Positions 50,769 to 59,682 of a stretch of DNA of 64,000 nucleotides are shown here, piece by piece. The position numbers and the translations under genes were made by a program. Each line of letters begins with the position of its first letter. The stretch's first letter is position 1. Source of the stretch: JAUVPB01 sp965223695 (GTDB taxonomy: Bacteria; Actinomycetota; Thermoleophilia; Gaiellales; Gaiellaceae); contig CBDCXJ010000031.1 of the NCBI GenBank assembly GCA_965223695.1, positions 62,001 through 126,000 of the forward strand, given 5' to 3'. A model generated the notes under the pieces. The model searched no databases. It had not been told where the DNA came from and saw only the letters and a program-made list of their open reading frames with translations.

Positions 50769-52439
50769 CTAGCGCTTCGGCGCGATCTCAAGGTGCGTCA
50801 GCGCCGCCTTCGCGATCTGCGCAAACAGTGGCGCTGCCACCACACCGCCGAAGATCTGCCCCTGCGGCTCATCTACAGCCACGAAGACGACGAGGCGCGG
50901 TGCCTCGACGGGGGCGAGCCCGACGAACGATGCGACGTAGCGCTCAGTCGAATATGTGCCGTTGGGCTCGACCTTGGCGGCAGTGCCCGTCTTTCCGGCG
51001 ATCCTGTATCCCTGCACCTGCGCTCGCTGACCCGATCCGGACGCGACGACCCGCTCGAGCATCCGCTTGAGCTGCGTCGCGGTCCGGGTCGTGATCACGC
51101 GTGTGCGCTCCGGTTGGACCGCCTTGACGACGCGGCCGTCGACCCGCGCGACGAGACGCGGCTTGACGAGCTTGCCGCCGTTGGCGATTGACGAGTACAG
51201 GGCGGCCATCTGCACCGGCGTCACCGACACGCCCTGACCGATCGGGACATTGCCGATCGTCGAGCCCGACCACTGCGAGCGGGGAAGGACGATGCCCTCG
51301 ACCTCGCCTGGATAGTCGATTCCCGTCGGCTGGCCGAAGCCGAATCGCTTCATCCAGTGCTCGAGCTTGGCTCCACCGAGATTCTGCGCGAGCGTGATCG
51401 TCCCGACGTTCGAGGAGCGGGCGAGGATCTCGGCGACGCTCATGATCTCGGTTCCTCGGTTCTCGACCTCGCCGATCGTGCGGTCGGCCACCTCGAACTC
51501 GTTCCCGAGTAGGAACTTGCTCGAGGGCTTGTGCATTCCCTCCTCGAGGACGGCGGCGACGGTGACGACCTTGAACGTCGAGCCTGGCTCGTAGCTGTCG
51601 GTGACAGCCCGGTTACGGCGCTGGTCGGCCTCGACGTCGACAGCCGCGCTCGGGTCGTGTCCGGGCTCCACCGCCATCGCCAGGATTGCGCCGTTCGCAG
51701 GACGCATGACGATCGCGGTCACAGCCTCGGCTTTCCACTGCCCGCGGGCCCTACGGATCAGCTTCTCGACCTTGAGCTGCAGCCGGTGATCGATGGTGAG
51801 ATAGAGGTCGTGTCCCTCACGGACCGGGTTGCGATCGACGACGTCGATGGTGCGGCCATAAGGGTCCTTCAGCACGGTCAAGCGACCGGCCTCGCCCGAG
51901 AGGAGGTCGTCGTAGTAGGCCTCGACGCCCTCGAGCCCGACGTTGTCGAGGCCGGCGAAACCGACCACCTCGCTCGCGACGTCGCGCTGGGGATAGATGC
52001 GGCGTTCCTCTGACTGGAAGCCGATGCCCGCCAGCCCTCGTTCCTCGAGTCGGGCCGCCTGCGCGGGGTCGGCCTTCCGAGCGATGTAGACGAAGCCGCG
52101 CTCCTGGTCGGACAGCTTGGCAAGAACCTCGTCCTCGTCGAGCCGCAGATCTCCGGCGACGAGCGCCGTGACGGCCTCCGGGTCGGTGATCTCGCGCGGG
52201 TTTGCGAAGACGGTCGTGCGCAGCTCGCCGATCGCGAGCCGGCGTCCGTTGCGATCGAAGATCGTGCCGCGGCGCGGCTCGGTCAGGACCGTGCGCCGCG
52301 CCTGAGCGTCGGCCTGAGCGTCAAGCGACGTCGAGCGAACAGCCTGGAGCCAAACCGCACGCGTCAGCGCCAGAGCGAGCAAGAACGCAAAGACGACGAT
52401 CAGCACCCTGATCCGGCGATCGGAGACGCGCGCCGTCAC
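50769..52439 (-). CDS. ftsI: Penicillin-binding protein, septal transpeptidase FtsI
   Basis: 556 residues from GTG 52439. One N-terminal membrane helix (about 9-30, RVLIVVFAFLLALALTRAVWLQ), the pedestal domain (RGTIFDRNGRRLA), and the transpeptidase domain. The active serine is Ser287 in PGSTFK, followed by SSN (ARSSNVGT) and KTG (AGKTGTAAK). It cross-links septal peptidoglycan with FtsW. No PASTA domains are attached at the C-terminus. It is 20 nt downstream of ftsL, in the usual order. Confidence 0.95.
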   Translation of the reverse strand: MTARVSDRRIRVLIVVFAFLLALALTRAVWLQAVRSTSLDAQADAQARRTVLTEPRRGTIFDRNGRRLAIGELRTTVFANPREITDPEAVTALVAGDLRLDEDEVLAKLSDQERGFVYIARKADPAQAARLEERGLAGIGFQSEERRIYPQRDVASEVVGFAGLDNVGLEGVEAYYDDLLSGEAGRLTVLKDPYGRTIDVVDRNPVREGHDLYLTIDHRLQLKVEKLIRRARGQWKAEAVTAIVMRPANGAILAMAVEPGHDPSAAVDVEADQRRNRAVTDSYEPGSTFKVVTVAAVLEEGMHKPSSKFLLGNEFEVADRTIGEVENRGTEIMSVAEILARSSNVGTITLAQNLGGAKLEHWMKRFGFGQPTGIDYPGEVEGIVLPRSQWSGSTIGNVPIGQGVSVTPVQMAALYSSIANGGKLVKPRLVARVDGRVVKAVQPERTRVITTRTATQLKRMLERVVASGSGQRAQVQGYRIAGKTGTAAKVEPNGTYSTERYVASFVGLAPVEAPRLVVFVAVDEPQGQIFGGVVAAPLFAQIAKAALTHLEIAPKR

Positions 52440-52458
52440 GACTGCTCGGCGTGCGTGC

Positions 52459-52920
52459 TCACGGCGCCTCGACCCGCGGGCTCGGGAGCCGCAGGTGGCG
52501 GACGTCGCCAGGATCGGGATCGACGAGCCCGGCTCGATTCCTTGCAGCGAACTCGATCCTGCGTACCGCGCCGGCCCGCGAGAGGGCCGTTTCGAGCTGG
52601 CGCCTCTCATCGCGAAGCTCGACGATGCGCGCGTCGAGGTCATCCGTCTTGATCCGCTCGCGCAGTGCCGCGACGTTGAGTGCGACGATCCCTGCGAGAA
52701 GGGTCGCCACCGCCGCGATCACCACGGCGGGTCGTGCCAGACGCGGCGGCGTGAACGCCACCCGCCTGTTGACCAGCTCGTCTGCCGAGTACGGGCGGCG
52801 GAGCAGTTCCCTTCCGGGAAGGTTGGAAATGAGAGCGGGACGCGCCCTCTCCCCAGAGGGCGCGTCCCGATCAGACCGAGGAGCAGCACGGGCCCGGGCT
52901 ACCTGAGCCGGGCTGGCCAT
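52459..52920 (-). CDS. ftsL: FtsL-like divisome protein
   Basis: 153 residues from ATG 52920, one base after the rsmH stop. A basic, disordered N-terminal tail to about residue 60, one membrane helix (about 62-84, PAVVIAAVATLLAGIVALNVAAL), then a short coiled coil (DDLDARIVELRDERRQLETAL). Topology and position between rsmH and ftsI fit FtsL, which partners with FtsQ/DivIC to activate FtsI-FtsW. Sequence conservation in this family is always low, so context carries the call. Confidence 0.8.
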   Translation of the reverse strand: MASPAQVARARAAPRSDRDAPSGERARPALISNLPGRELLRRPYSADELVNRRVAFTPPRLARPAVVIAAVATLLAGIVALNVAALRERIKTDDLDARIVELRDERRQLETALSRAGAVRRIEFAARNRAGLVDPDPGDVRHLRLPSPRVEAP

Positions 52921-52921
52921 G

Positions 52922-53902
52922 TCAGGTGCTCGCTCCCTCGGCCGTGCGCTGGGCGACGCGCAAGCGCGCCGATGCTGACCGTGGATTGTCGGCAACCTCC
53001 TGCGGGGAGGGCCGAACGGCCTTCCGCGTGACATGCTCCATCTGCGGTGCGAGCCCACACGCACACACCGGCAGATCGGGCGGACACGTACACGGATCCA
53101 CCTGGGCCTTGAAGAAGTTCTTCACCAGTCGATCCTCGAGCGACTGGAAGCTGATGACGGCGAGGCGCCCGCCCGGGCGAAGCAGCTCTAGCGCGGCTGG
53201 AAGCGCCCGCTCGAGCGACCCGAGCTCGTCGTTCACGGCCACGCGAAGCGCCTGAAAAACGCGCTTGGCCGGATGCCCGTCGCCAAAGCGGCGCGGAGCG
53301 GGAACAGCCTGTTTGATCGTGTCGACGAGCTCGTTCGTACGCGTGTAGGGCTCCTCGGAGCGGCGTCCGACGATCGCGCGAGCGATCGGGCGCGCGTAGC
53401 GCTCCTCGCCGTAGCGCCGAAACGCGTCTGCGAGGTCGCGCTCGGGGAGGGTGTTGACGAGATCTGCTGCGGTGACGGGCGCCGATGGATCCATGCGCAT
53501 GTCGAGCGGTGCGTCGACGGCATACGAGAAGCCCCGCTCCGGGCGGTCGACCTGCATGCTCGACATGCCGAGGTCGAGCAGGATCCTGTCGACGGTCACA
53601 TCGTTCTGGGCAAGCTGGCGGAAGATCACGTCGAACTCGCCGCGCAACAAGCGGGAAGCGGTCGGCGTCGCGCCCGCGAACGCATCGAAGTAGGCCTCGA
53701 CAGTCGGGTCGCGATCGATTGCGATGAGCTTTCCCTGACCCTCGAGCGCGTCTGCAAGCGCGCGCGCATGGCCGCCGGCACCGAACGTGCCATCCACGAC
53801 CGTGTGTCCGGGCGCGACATCGAGCAGATCGACGACCTCCTCGGCCAGAACCGGCGCGTGATCAGTCGTCTGTGGCAAGGCGCTGAGCAACACGTTCGGC
53901 AT
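52922..53902 (-). CDS. rsmH: 16S rRNA (cytosine-1402-N4)-methyltransferase
   Basis: 326 residues from ATG 53902, overlapping the mraZ end by 41 nt. SAM-dependent methylation of C1402 in the ribosomal P site. TTDHAPVLAEEVVDLL, the SAM loop VDGTFGAGGHARAL, LLDLGMSSMQVDRPERGFSY, MDPSAPVTAADLVN, FGDGHPAKRVFQALRVAVN and ISFQSLEDRLVKNFF are all conserved. A CTCPPDLPVCACG cysteine cluster near residue 277 is common in actinobacterial members. Confidence 0.97.
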   Translation of the reverse strand: MPNVLLSALPQTTDHAPVLAEEVVDLLDVAPGHTVVDGTFGAGGHARALADALEGQGKLIAIDRDPTVEAYFDAFAGATPTASRLLRGEFDVIFRQLAQNDVTVDRILLDLGMSSMQVDRPERGFSYAVDAPLDMRMDPSAPVTAADLVNTLPERDLADAFRRYGEERYARPIARAIVGRRSEEPYTRTNELVDTIKQAVPAPRRFGDGHPAKRVFQALRVAVNDELGSLERALPAALELLRPGGRLAVISFQSLEDRLVKNFFKAQVDPCTCPPDLPVCACGLAPQMEHVTRKAVRPSPQEVADNPRSASARLRVAQRTAEGAST

Positions 53903-54293
53903 TCCTCTCCACCTCCTCCATGTGCGTCTGCCAGGCTGTGCGATCCCAGATCTCCAGGTGATCGCGGAGGCCGGCGACGATGACTTCGCGGCCCAGGCCA
54001 GCGCGATCGAGCAACGCTTGCGGCAGCACGACGCGGCCCTGCTTGTCGAGCTCGGCGTCGGATGCGCCCGCGTAGATAAAGCGACTCATCTGCCGACCTT
54101 CCTCCGTCAAGGGATGCAGGTCTCCGAGTCGAACGGAGGTGAACTGATCCCATGCGTCCGGTGTGTAGACCGACACACAGCCGTCCATTCCGCGGGCAAG
54201 AAAGACGCCACTGGCGAACGCGTCGCGAAAGCGCGCCGGCAGCGTGAGCCGGTTCTTGTCGTCGAGCGTGTGTTCATAGGTTCCTAGCAGCAT
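53862..54293 (-). CDS. mraZ: Transcriptional regulator MraZ
   Basis: 143 residues. First gene of the dcw cluster and its own regulator. Two AbrB-like swapped-hairpin units, each with the DxxxR pattern (DDKNRLTLPARFR near 11, DKQGRVVLPQALL near 83). MraZ forms rings that bind tandem direct repeats in its promoter, and four such repeats are seen at 54311-54345. ATG 54293 gives the family N-terminus MLLGTYEHTLDDKNR. No convincing ribosome binding site precedes it, and the leader would be short. Confidence 0.96.
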   Translation of the reverse strand: MLLGTYEHTLDDKNRLTLPARFRDAFASGVFLARGMDGCVSVYTPDAWDQFTSVRLGDLHPLTEEGRQMSRFIYAGASDAELDKQGRVVLPQALLDRAGLGREVIVAGLRDHLEIWDRTAWQTHMEEVERNAERVAQRLATDD

Positions 54294-54310
54294 CGGGGCG
54301 ATCCGTGTTT

Positions 54311-54345
54311 CCCACGGAATACCACTTTACCCCACTTTCTCCCAC
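54311..54345 (-). promoter_or_regulatory. MraZ operator, four 10-bp-spaced repeats
   Basis: On the minus strand GTGGG, GTGGG, GTGGT, GTGGG, at exact 10-base steps (plus-strand CCCAC/ACCAC at 54311, 54321, 54331, 54341). This is the known MraZ box layout (TGGGN repeats with 5-base spacers), located 18-52 nt upstream of mraZ. Confidence 0.9.
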
Positions 54346-54352
54346 AATGCAA
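54324..54352 (-). promoter_or_regulatory. Probable promoter of the dcw cluster
   Basis: Minus-strand TTGCAT (54352-54347) and TAAAGT (54329-54324) with a 17-nt spacer. Three of the MraZ repeats lie within or across these boxes, so bound MraZ would exclude RNA polymerase. The predicted transcript would start about 24 nt before mraZ. The remainder of the 120-nt gap shows nothing else. Confidence 0.5.
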
Positions 54353-54414
54353 CCCCAGTGCACCACGACGGCCCCGGGCGCCGGCCTCATCGTCGCGCTC
54401 TCGGACGGAGCGTC

Positions 54415-55221
54415 TTAGCTGGCGATCGTGCCCAGGGCGCCGCGCCGGCACAGGGCGGCCGCGCCCCAGCTCGCCGCGAACTCGACCGCGCTCGCACGCG
54501 AATCGCCATCTGCGAGCGCGACGGCCAAGCCGGCGGCGAACGAGTCGCCACAGCCGTAGGCGTCCTGTACCACGCCCGGCAGCCGCTGAGCCGTGAACGG
54601 GCCCCCTGGGTGCATCCAGCCGCCCAGGCTTCCCGACGTTACGACCGCGATACCAGGCGCGGGCTCCAGATCGGCCGGTACGAAGCTCTCCTTCGGGTCG
54701 GAGCCGCTCCCCACCAGGGCGTCGAGCTGCACGCGCGCGTGCTCGAGCAGCGTCAGCTCGCGGGCGGTTGCTACGAGTGTGCGCGCGTTGCGCGCGTGCT
54801 CGAGCGCTTTGCGATCACCGGCGGTGAAATAGACCGCGTCTGTGCGGCCGAGTTCGTACCATGGCAGCTCGTCTACTCCACACGGGCCGTGCCGCTCGCC
54901 GATCACAGTGATCGCCCGCTCCCCGCCGGCGTCGATGAAGACGACGGCCCGCCTCTGCGGCGCAGCACGCCAGGCGACCTCGACGCTGATGCCGAGCTTC
55001 TCGAGCTGCTCCTTGGCGCGGTGCCCGCGCTCGTCGTCGCCGAGCGCTGTGAAGAAGAGCGTCTCGTCGGCGACATCGCTCATCCTGGCCGCAGCGACAG
55101 CTCCACCGCCGCCCGGCTCCTCCCACGATTCCTCGGCCGAGACGATCTCGTCGGCCCGCGGGATCTCCTCGACGCGAATGAACTCGACCCACTCGACGTG
55201 GCCAACGACCGCGGCGCGCAC
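54415..55221 (-). CDS. PfkB-family carbohydrate kinase
   Basis: 268 residues from GTG 55221 (MRAAVVGHVEWVEF). Ribokinase-type fold: GGGGAVAAARMSDVAD near the start and FFTALGDDERG. The C-terminal anion-hole and catalytic segment is VVQDAYGCGDSFAAGLAVAL; the usual GAGD is GCGD, but the catalytic Asp is kept. It phosphorylates a sugar or nucleoside, and the substrate is unknown. Shorter than most members (about 300). It is divergent from the sigma factor gene by 56 nt and not linked to sugar pathway genes. Confidence 0.87.
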   Translation of the reverse strand: MRAAVVGHVEWVEFIRVEEIPRADEIVSAEESWEEPGGGGAVAAARMSDVADETLFFTALGDDERGHRAKEQLEKLGISVEVAWRAAPQRRAVVFIDAGGERAITVIGERHGPCGVDELPWYELGRTDAVYFTAGDRKALEHARNARTLVATARELTLLEHARVQLDALVGSGSDPKESFVPADLEPAPGIAVVTSGSLGGWMHPGGPFTAQRLPGVVQDAYGCGDSFAAGLAVALADGDSRASAVEFAASWGAAALCRRGALGTIAS

Positions 55222-55277
55222 GCCTCTATTCTCGACAATCTCACGGTCGGGCGCCCGCACGCGTTCTCTGGAGTGAC

Positions 55278-55811
55278 ATGCCGCTGCCACCTTTCGAGCT
55301 CGTCTATGACGAACACCGCGACGAGATCTACGGATTCATGCGCAAGCGGCTGCGCGAAGCGGATGCCGCCGACGCGTTTCAAGAGACATTCCTGCGAGCG
55401 CTCCGTAGCTATCCGGGGCTCGCGCACGGCCGTGAGCTGCGCGCCTGGCTCTACACGATCGCGCGCAGCGTCATCGCCGACGGCGCCCGACGCGCGAGTG
55501 CTCGCCCGCCGGAGGTGCTCGTCGACGATCCTTCGCGTGTGCCGCTCGGGGCTCGTGAGAGGACCAGTGATGTTCTGGACCCGTCGGCGAACCTGACCGG
55601 CCTCGCCGGCCTCGACGCCCTGGCCGAGCGACTGCCGCCGACCGAGCGGGCCGCCGTCGTGCTTCGCTATCGATTCGACCTGAGCTACGACGAGATCGGC
55701 GTCGCTCTCGAGGCGAGCCCCGACGCTGCGCGGCAGGCCGCATCGTCGGGCGTCCGGCGGCTGCGGCGCGAGCTCGTCGACCCCAGCACCGAAACCGAGG
55801 AGAGGAGCTGA
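55278..55811 (+). CDS. ECF-type RNA polymerase sigma factor
   Basis: 177 residues; GGAG lies 4 nt upstream of ATG 55278. Region 2 (YDEHRDEIYGFMRKRLREADAADAFQETFLRAL) with the RAWLYTIARSVIADGARR segment that melts and reads the -10, then region 4 (LPPTERAAVVLRYRFDLSYDEIGVALEASPDAARQAASSGVRRLR), a helix-turn-helix for the -35. Group IV factors are normally held by an anti-sigma encoded next door. Here the next gene, two bases on, is an alkyl-DNA repair protein instead. Confidence 0.92.
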   Translation: MPLPPFELVYDEHRDEIYGFMRKRLREADAADAFQETFLRALRSYPGLAHGRELRAWLYTIARSVIADGARRASARPPEVLVDDPSRVPLGARERTSDVLDPSANLTGLAGLDALAERLPPTERAAVVLRYRFDLSYDEIGVALEASPDAARQAASSGVRRLRRELVDPSTETEERS

Positions 55812-55813
55812 CG

Positions 55814-56377
55814 ATGACACAGGTTCCCGCCGCGCTCGACGCGCAGCTTCGGGCGCGGGCGTCCAAGGAAGGGCTGGTCGACGTCGCCTTCGGTATCGCC
55901 GAGAGCCCGATCGGCGAGCTCTTGATCGCCGCCACGTCGGCGGGTGTCTGCCGCATCGCGTTCGACCCTGACCCGGAGCGTCAGATGCACGACCTCGCCG
56001 ACACGTTTGGCGCTCGCGTGCTCGAAGCTCGCGAGCCGCTCGAGGTTCTGGTTGCGCAACTCGACGAGTACTTCCGCGGCGCACGTGAGGCTTTTGAGCT
56101 TGCGCTCGACGTCTCGCCCGCATCCCCGTTCCACGAGGGCGTGCTCGCTGCCCTCGTCAACGTGCCCTACGGGACCGTGACGACCTACGGGGCGCTCGCC
56201 TCCGAGGCTGGTCGGCCACGCGCTGCGCGAGCCGTCGGCGGCGTCATGAACCGCAACCCGATCCCGATCGTTCTCCCGTGCCACCGCGTCGTGGGCTCGA
56301 ACGGGAGCCTCACCGGCTACGCCGGCGGGCTTCCACGCAAGGAGGCGCTGCTCACGCTCGAAGGCGTCAGCCTGTAG
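55814..56377 (+). CDS. ogt: Methylated-DNA--protein-cysteine methyltransferase
   Basis: 187 residues. Removes alkyl groups from O6-guanine (and O4-thymine) by transfer to its own cysteine. The acceptor is Cys156 in IPIVLPCHRVVGSNGSLTGYAGG. The DNA-binding helix region VPYGTVTTYGALASEAGRPRAARAVGGVMNRNP is clear. It starts two bases after the sigma factor stop, so the two are co-expressed. The stop overlaps the convergent hydantoinase gene by 11 nt. Confidence 0.96.
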   Translation: MTQVPAALDAQLRARASKEGLVDVAFGIAESPIGELLIAATSAGVCRIAFDPDPERQMHDLADTFGARVLEAREPLEVLVAQLDEYFRGAREAFELALDVSPASPFHEGVLAALVNVPYGTVTTYGALASEAGRPRAARAVGGVMNRNPIPIVLPCHRVVGSNGSLTGYAGGLPRKEALLTLEGVSL

Positions 56378-57866
56378 CCGCGTCCGAGGATCCCCAGCCG
56401 CCACCACCGGGGGTCTCGACCACGATCACGTCGCCGGCCGTGAGCTGACGTGTCGCCTTCGGAGGAAGCTCCTCGCCGTTGAGGAGTGTGCGTCCACAGG
56501 CGCCGGGCTCGCCACCTGCAACGCCCTGCGGTGCGTTGAGACGCCGCTCGCCGAGCACCGAGAGCCGGCAATCCTCGCGGACGTGGATCTCGCGGACGAC
56601 CCCATCGCCGCCGCGGTAGACGCCCTCCCCGCCCGAGCCCTCTCTGAGGCGGTAGCGCTCGATACGGAGCGGGTAGGCGAGCTCGAGCGCCTCGACGGGT
56701 GTGTTGAGCGTGTTCGACATCGCCACGTGCACGGCGCTCGGCCCATCGCCGTGGCGAGAAGCGCCCTGTCCTCCGCCGATCGTCTCGTAGTAGGTGAAGT
56801 TCCAGTTACCCAGGGTGGTGTTGTTCATCGTGCCCTGTCCCTGTGCTGGAATATCCGTCGCCTGGCCGAAGGCCGCGAACACCGCGTCGGTGATGCGGCT
56901 CGACGTCTCGGTGTTACCGGCGACGACGGCGGCCGGCGGACTCGCGTTGACGACGCTGCGCTCCGGCGCGCTGACCGTAACGGGCGCGAACGCGCCGCCC
57001 GATGCGGGAACGTCGGGGTCGGCAAGGACACGAACGACAAAGAAACACGCCGAGCGCGTGACGGCGAGCGGGCAATTCAGGTTCCCGGTGTCCTGCCCCG
57101 ATGTGCCCGCGAAGTCGATCTCGACGCTGTCGCCGTCGATCGTGACCGTGACCTCGATTCGCAACGCGCCCTCGGCAGGCTCGAGCGGCCCTGATCCCTG
57201 GTAGACGCCATCGGGCAACCTCGTTATCCCGGAGCGGATTCGCCGCTCGGAGTACGCGTAGAGCGCGACCATCGCCGCGCTGACACGTTCGGCGCCGCGG
57301 CGTGAGCACAGCTCGTCGATCCGCGCCTCGGCAAGTCGGTGCGAGGCGATCTGGGCACGCAGGTCGCCGCGACGCTCGTCCGGGTTTCGCATGTTGGCGA
57401 CGAGCAGGCGAAGGACGCGCTCGTCGAGCAGAGTGGGCGGGATGATGATTCCCTCCTGATAAAGCTCGCGCGACGCGGCCGGCGCACTCGCCGGCTCCAT
57501 CCCGCCGACGTCAGCGTGGTGCGCACGGCTGACTGCAAAGCCGAGGCTCGTCCGCGAGACGAGCGTGATGTCGGGAAGATGCGTCCCGCCCGTGTAGGGG
57601 TCGTTGAGGATGTAGAGCTCGCCTTCGGCCGGCTCGAGCTCGATCACCGCCGCGACGGCTTCGGGCATCGCGCCCAGGTGCACCGGGATGTGCTCGGCCT
57701 GCACGATCATCCGACCCTCGTGATCGAACAACGCGGTCGAGCAGTCGCGCCGCTCCTTGATGTTCGCCGAGAACGCCGAGCGGATCAGGACGGCGCCCAT
57801 CTCCTCGGCCACGGCACGCAGGGCACTCCCGATCACCTGCAGCTCGACGTCCATGACGGCGCTCAT
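56367..57866 (-). CDS. hyuB: Hydantoinase/oxoprolinase B-type subunit
   Basis: 499 residues from ATG 57866, overlapping the hyuA stop by four bases. HyuB family: IRSAFSANIKERRDCSTALFD, GEGELYILNDPYTGGTHLPD-type block (AEGELYILNDPYTGGTHLPDITL), SRAHHADVGGMEP, GTMNNTTLGNWNFTYYETIGGGQGAS and a C-terminal VVETPGGGGWG. Works with HyuA in ATP-dependent opening of hydantoin, 5-oxoproline or related rings. The substrate cannot be chosen from sequence. It is about 30-50 residues shorter than many homologues. Confidence 0.92.
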   Translation of the reverse strand: MSAVMDVELQVIGSALRAVAEEMGAVLIRSAFSANIKERRDCSTALFDHEGRMIVQAEHIPVHLGAMPEAVAAVIELEPAEGELYILNDPYTGGTHLPDITLVSRTSLGFAVSRAHHADVGGMEPASAPAASRELYQEGIIIPPTLLDERVLRLLVANMRNPDERRGDLRAQIASHRLAEARIDELCSRRGAERVSAAMVALYAYSERRIRSGITRLPDGVYQGSGPLEPAEGALRIEVTVTIDGDSVEIDFAGTSGQDTGNLNCPLAVTRSACFFVVRVLADPDVPASGGAFAPVTVSAPERSVVNASPPAAVVAGNTETSSRITDAVFAAFGQATDIPAQGQGTMNNTTLGNWNFTYYETIGGGQGASRHGDGPSAVHVAMSNTLNTPVEALELAYPLRIERYRLREGSGGEGVYRGGDGVVREIHVREDCRLSVLGERRLNAPQGVAGGEPGACGRTLLNGEELPPKATRQLTAGDVIVVETPGGGGWGSSDAATG

Positions 57867-59617
57867 CGACGGCTCTCCGCGTCTCGCTCGAGCCGCAGCG
57901 TGCCGTTGGCGTCGGTCTCTCCCGCCCAGCCGTCGGGAACCCAGCACGTTGCGCCCGCCAGGTCGAGCCGCGCCGGCCCGACGACGCTGGCTTCGAGCGC
58001 GGACGTGAGCTCGAGCGGCGGCGCCGCAACGACGTCGGCGGTTCTGACCGCGACCAGCTCGATCTCACGGGACGTGTCCGCGTAGCCGTAGCGCTCTTCG
58101 TGTGCTCGATGGAAGTCGGCGGCGAGATCGCCACCGAGAGCGACGCTCAGCTCGAACGACTGGCCGGCGTAGCGGAGCTCGGCCTCGCCAACGTCGGGAA
58201 CATCGTCGACCGTGCGTAGCGGTCGGACATAGGAGCGCACGTGGTCGCGCCGCTCGTCGCAAGCGACCAGGCCGAGCGCCGAGAGCACGCCGGCCGCCTC
58301 TGGCACGAGCACGGTCGAGCAGCCGAGCTCCTCGGCGAGCCCGCATGCGTGCAGTGGCCCCGCACCGCCGAAGGCAACGAGCGCGAAGTCGCGCGGGTCG
58401 TACCCGCGCTCGACAGAGACGACGCGCAGCGCCCGCAGCATCTCGGCGTTGACTACCTCGACGATCGCGGCGGGCTCGACGTCGCCGATGGCCGCGGCGG
58501 CTGCCGCGGGGTCGAGCTCGAGCCCATCGGCGAGCGTATTGGGAAGGCGCCCGAGAAGCAGATTGGCATCGGTGACAGTTGCCTCCGACCCGCCGCGTCC
58601 GTATGACGCTGGCCCGGGCCGTGCGCCGGCGCTGTGCGGCCCGACCCGAACTGCGCCACCACTGTCGCGCCAGACGATCGACCCTCCGCCGGCGCCGACG
58701 GTATGGATGTCGACCGTCGGAAGACGGATCGGCAGCCCGCCCACCTGACGCTCGCTCGAGCGCTCGGCGCGACCGCCAGCGATGAGGCAGACATCGGTCG
58801 AGGTTCCGCCCATGTCGAAGGAGATGGCGTTCTCGAAGCCGGCAAGCGCGGCGACCTTGGCGGCGCCGACCACCCCGCCGGCGGGGCCCGAGACGAGGAT
58901 CCAGGCCGGATGGGCAGCCGCCTCTTCGAGCGTCGCGAGCCCGCCCGAGGAGCGCATCACGAGAGGCTCGGGGAGCCCGGCCTCGTGGCAGGCCTCGGCG
59001 AGCGAGCGCAGGTAGCGCGAGACGATCGGCAGCAGATACGCGTCGGCTGCAGTCGTCGACGCGCGCTCGTATTCCCTGAACTCGGGCGCCACCTCGTGTG
59101 AGGCGACCACGTGCTTGTCCGGGTACCTGCGCCGCAGCTCCTCCGCCACCGCCCTCTCGTGCGTGGGGTCCCTGAAGGCAAAGAGGAGGCAGACCGCGAT
59201 CGCATCACCCTCGATCTCGGGAAGCGTCGTCAGGTCGAGCGCGACACGCTCGCCCTCGGGGCCAATCCGTCCGTCGACCCCATAGCATCGATCGAGCGGC
59301 ACGAGCGGCGCGGGATGATGGACGCTGAGGTCGTAGAGATCGGCGCGATTCTGTCTGCGCAGGTGCAGAACGTGCTCGAAGCCGCGTGTGGTGACGAGCG
59401 CCGTCTGGGCGCCCTTCCGCTCGAGGAAGGCGTTGGTCGCGACGGTCGTCCCGTGTGTGAACCGATCCATCGCCTCGCCGCCGACGGCGTGCGCCGCGGC
59501 CAGGACTCCGTGCTCCTGCTCGGCCGTCGTCGAGACCTTCGCCGTGCGAGTCTGCCCGTCTTCGAGCAGGACGGCGTCGGTGAACGTGCCTCCGACATCG
59601 ATGCCTACCAGGGCCAT
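57863..59617 (-). CDS. hyuA: Hydantoinase/oxoprolinase A-type subunit
   Basis: 584 residues from ATG 59617. Actin/hexokinase-like ATPase fold: VGIDVGGTFTDAVLLEDG (phosphate 1), FTHGTTVATNAFLERKGA, SFDMGGTSTDVCLIAGG (phosphate 2) and FALVAFGGAGPLHACGLAEELG. It phosphorylates the lactam before hydrolysis, together with HyuB. At 584 residues it is shorter than the usual 650-700, but both ends look natural. It is divergent from the glycosylase gene. Confidence 0.93.
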   Translation of the reverse strand: MALVGIDVGGTFTDAVLLEDGQTRTAKVSTTAEQEHGVLAAAHAVGGEAMDRFTHGTTVATNAFLERKGAQTALVTTRGFEHVLHLRRQNRADLYDLSVHHPAPLVPLDRCYGVDGRIGPEGERVALDLTTLPEIEGDAIAVCLLFAFRDPTHERAVAEELRRRYPDKHVVASHEVAPEFREYERASTTAADAYLLPIVSRYLRSLAEACHEAGLPEPLVMRSSGGLATLEEAAAHPAWILVSGPAGGVVGAAKVAALAGFENAISFDMGGTSTDVCLIAGGRAERSSERQVGGLPIRLPTVDIHTVGAGGGSIVWRDSGGAVRVGPHSAGARPGPASYGRGGSEATVTDANLLLGRLPNTLADGLELDPAAAAAAIGDVEPAAIVEVVNAEMLRALRVVSVERGYDPRDFALVAFGGAGPLHACGLAEELGCSTVLVPEAAGVLSALGLVACDERRDHVRSYVRPLRTVDDVPDVGEAELRYAGQSFELSVALGGDLAADFHRAHEERYGYADTSREIELVAVRTADVVAAPPLELTSALEASVVGPARLDLAGATCWVPDGWAGETDANGTLRLERDAESRR

Positions 59618-59682
59618 GGCCGATATTCAACACGGTCTCCCACGCCTCGTGCCGGCACCTCGACAGCTGACAGGATTCGCGC

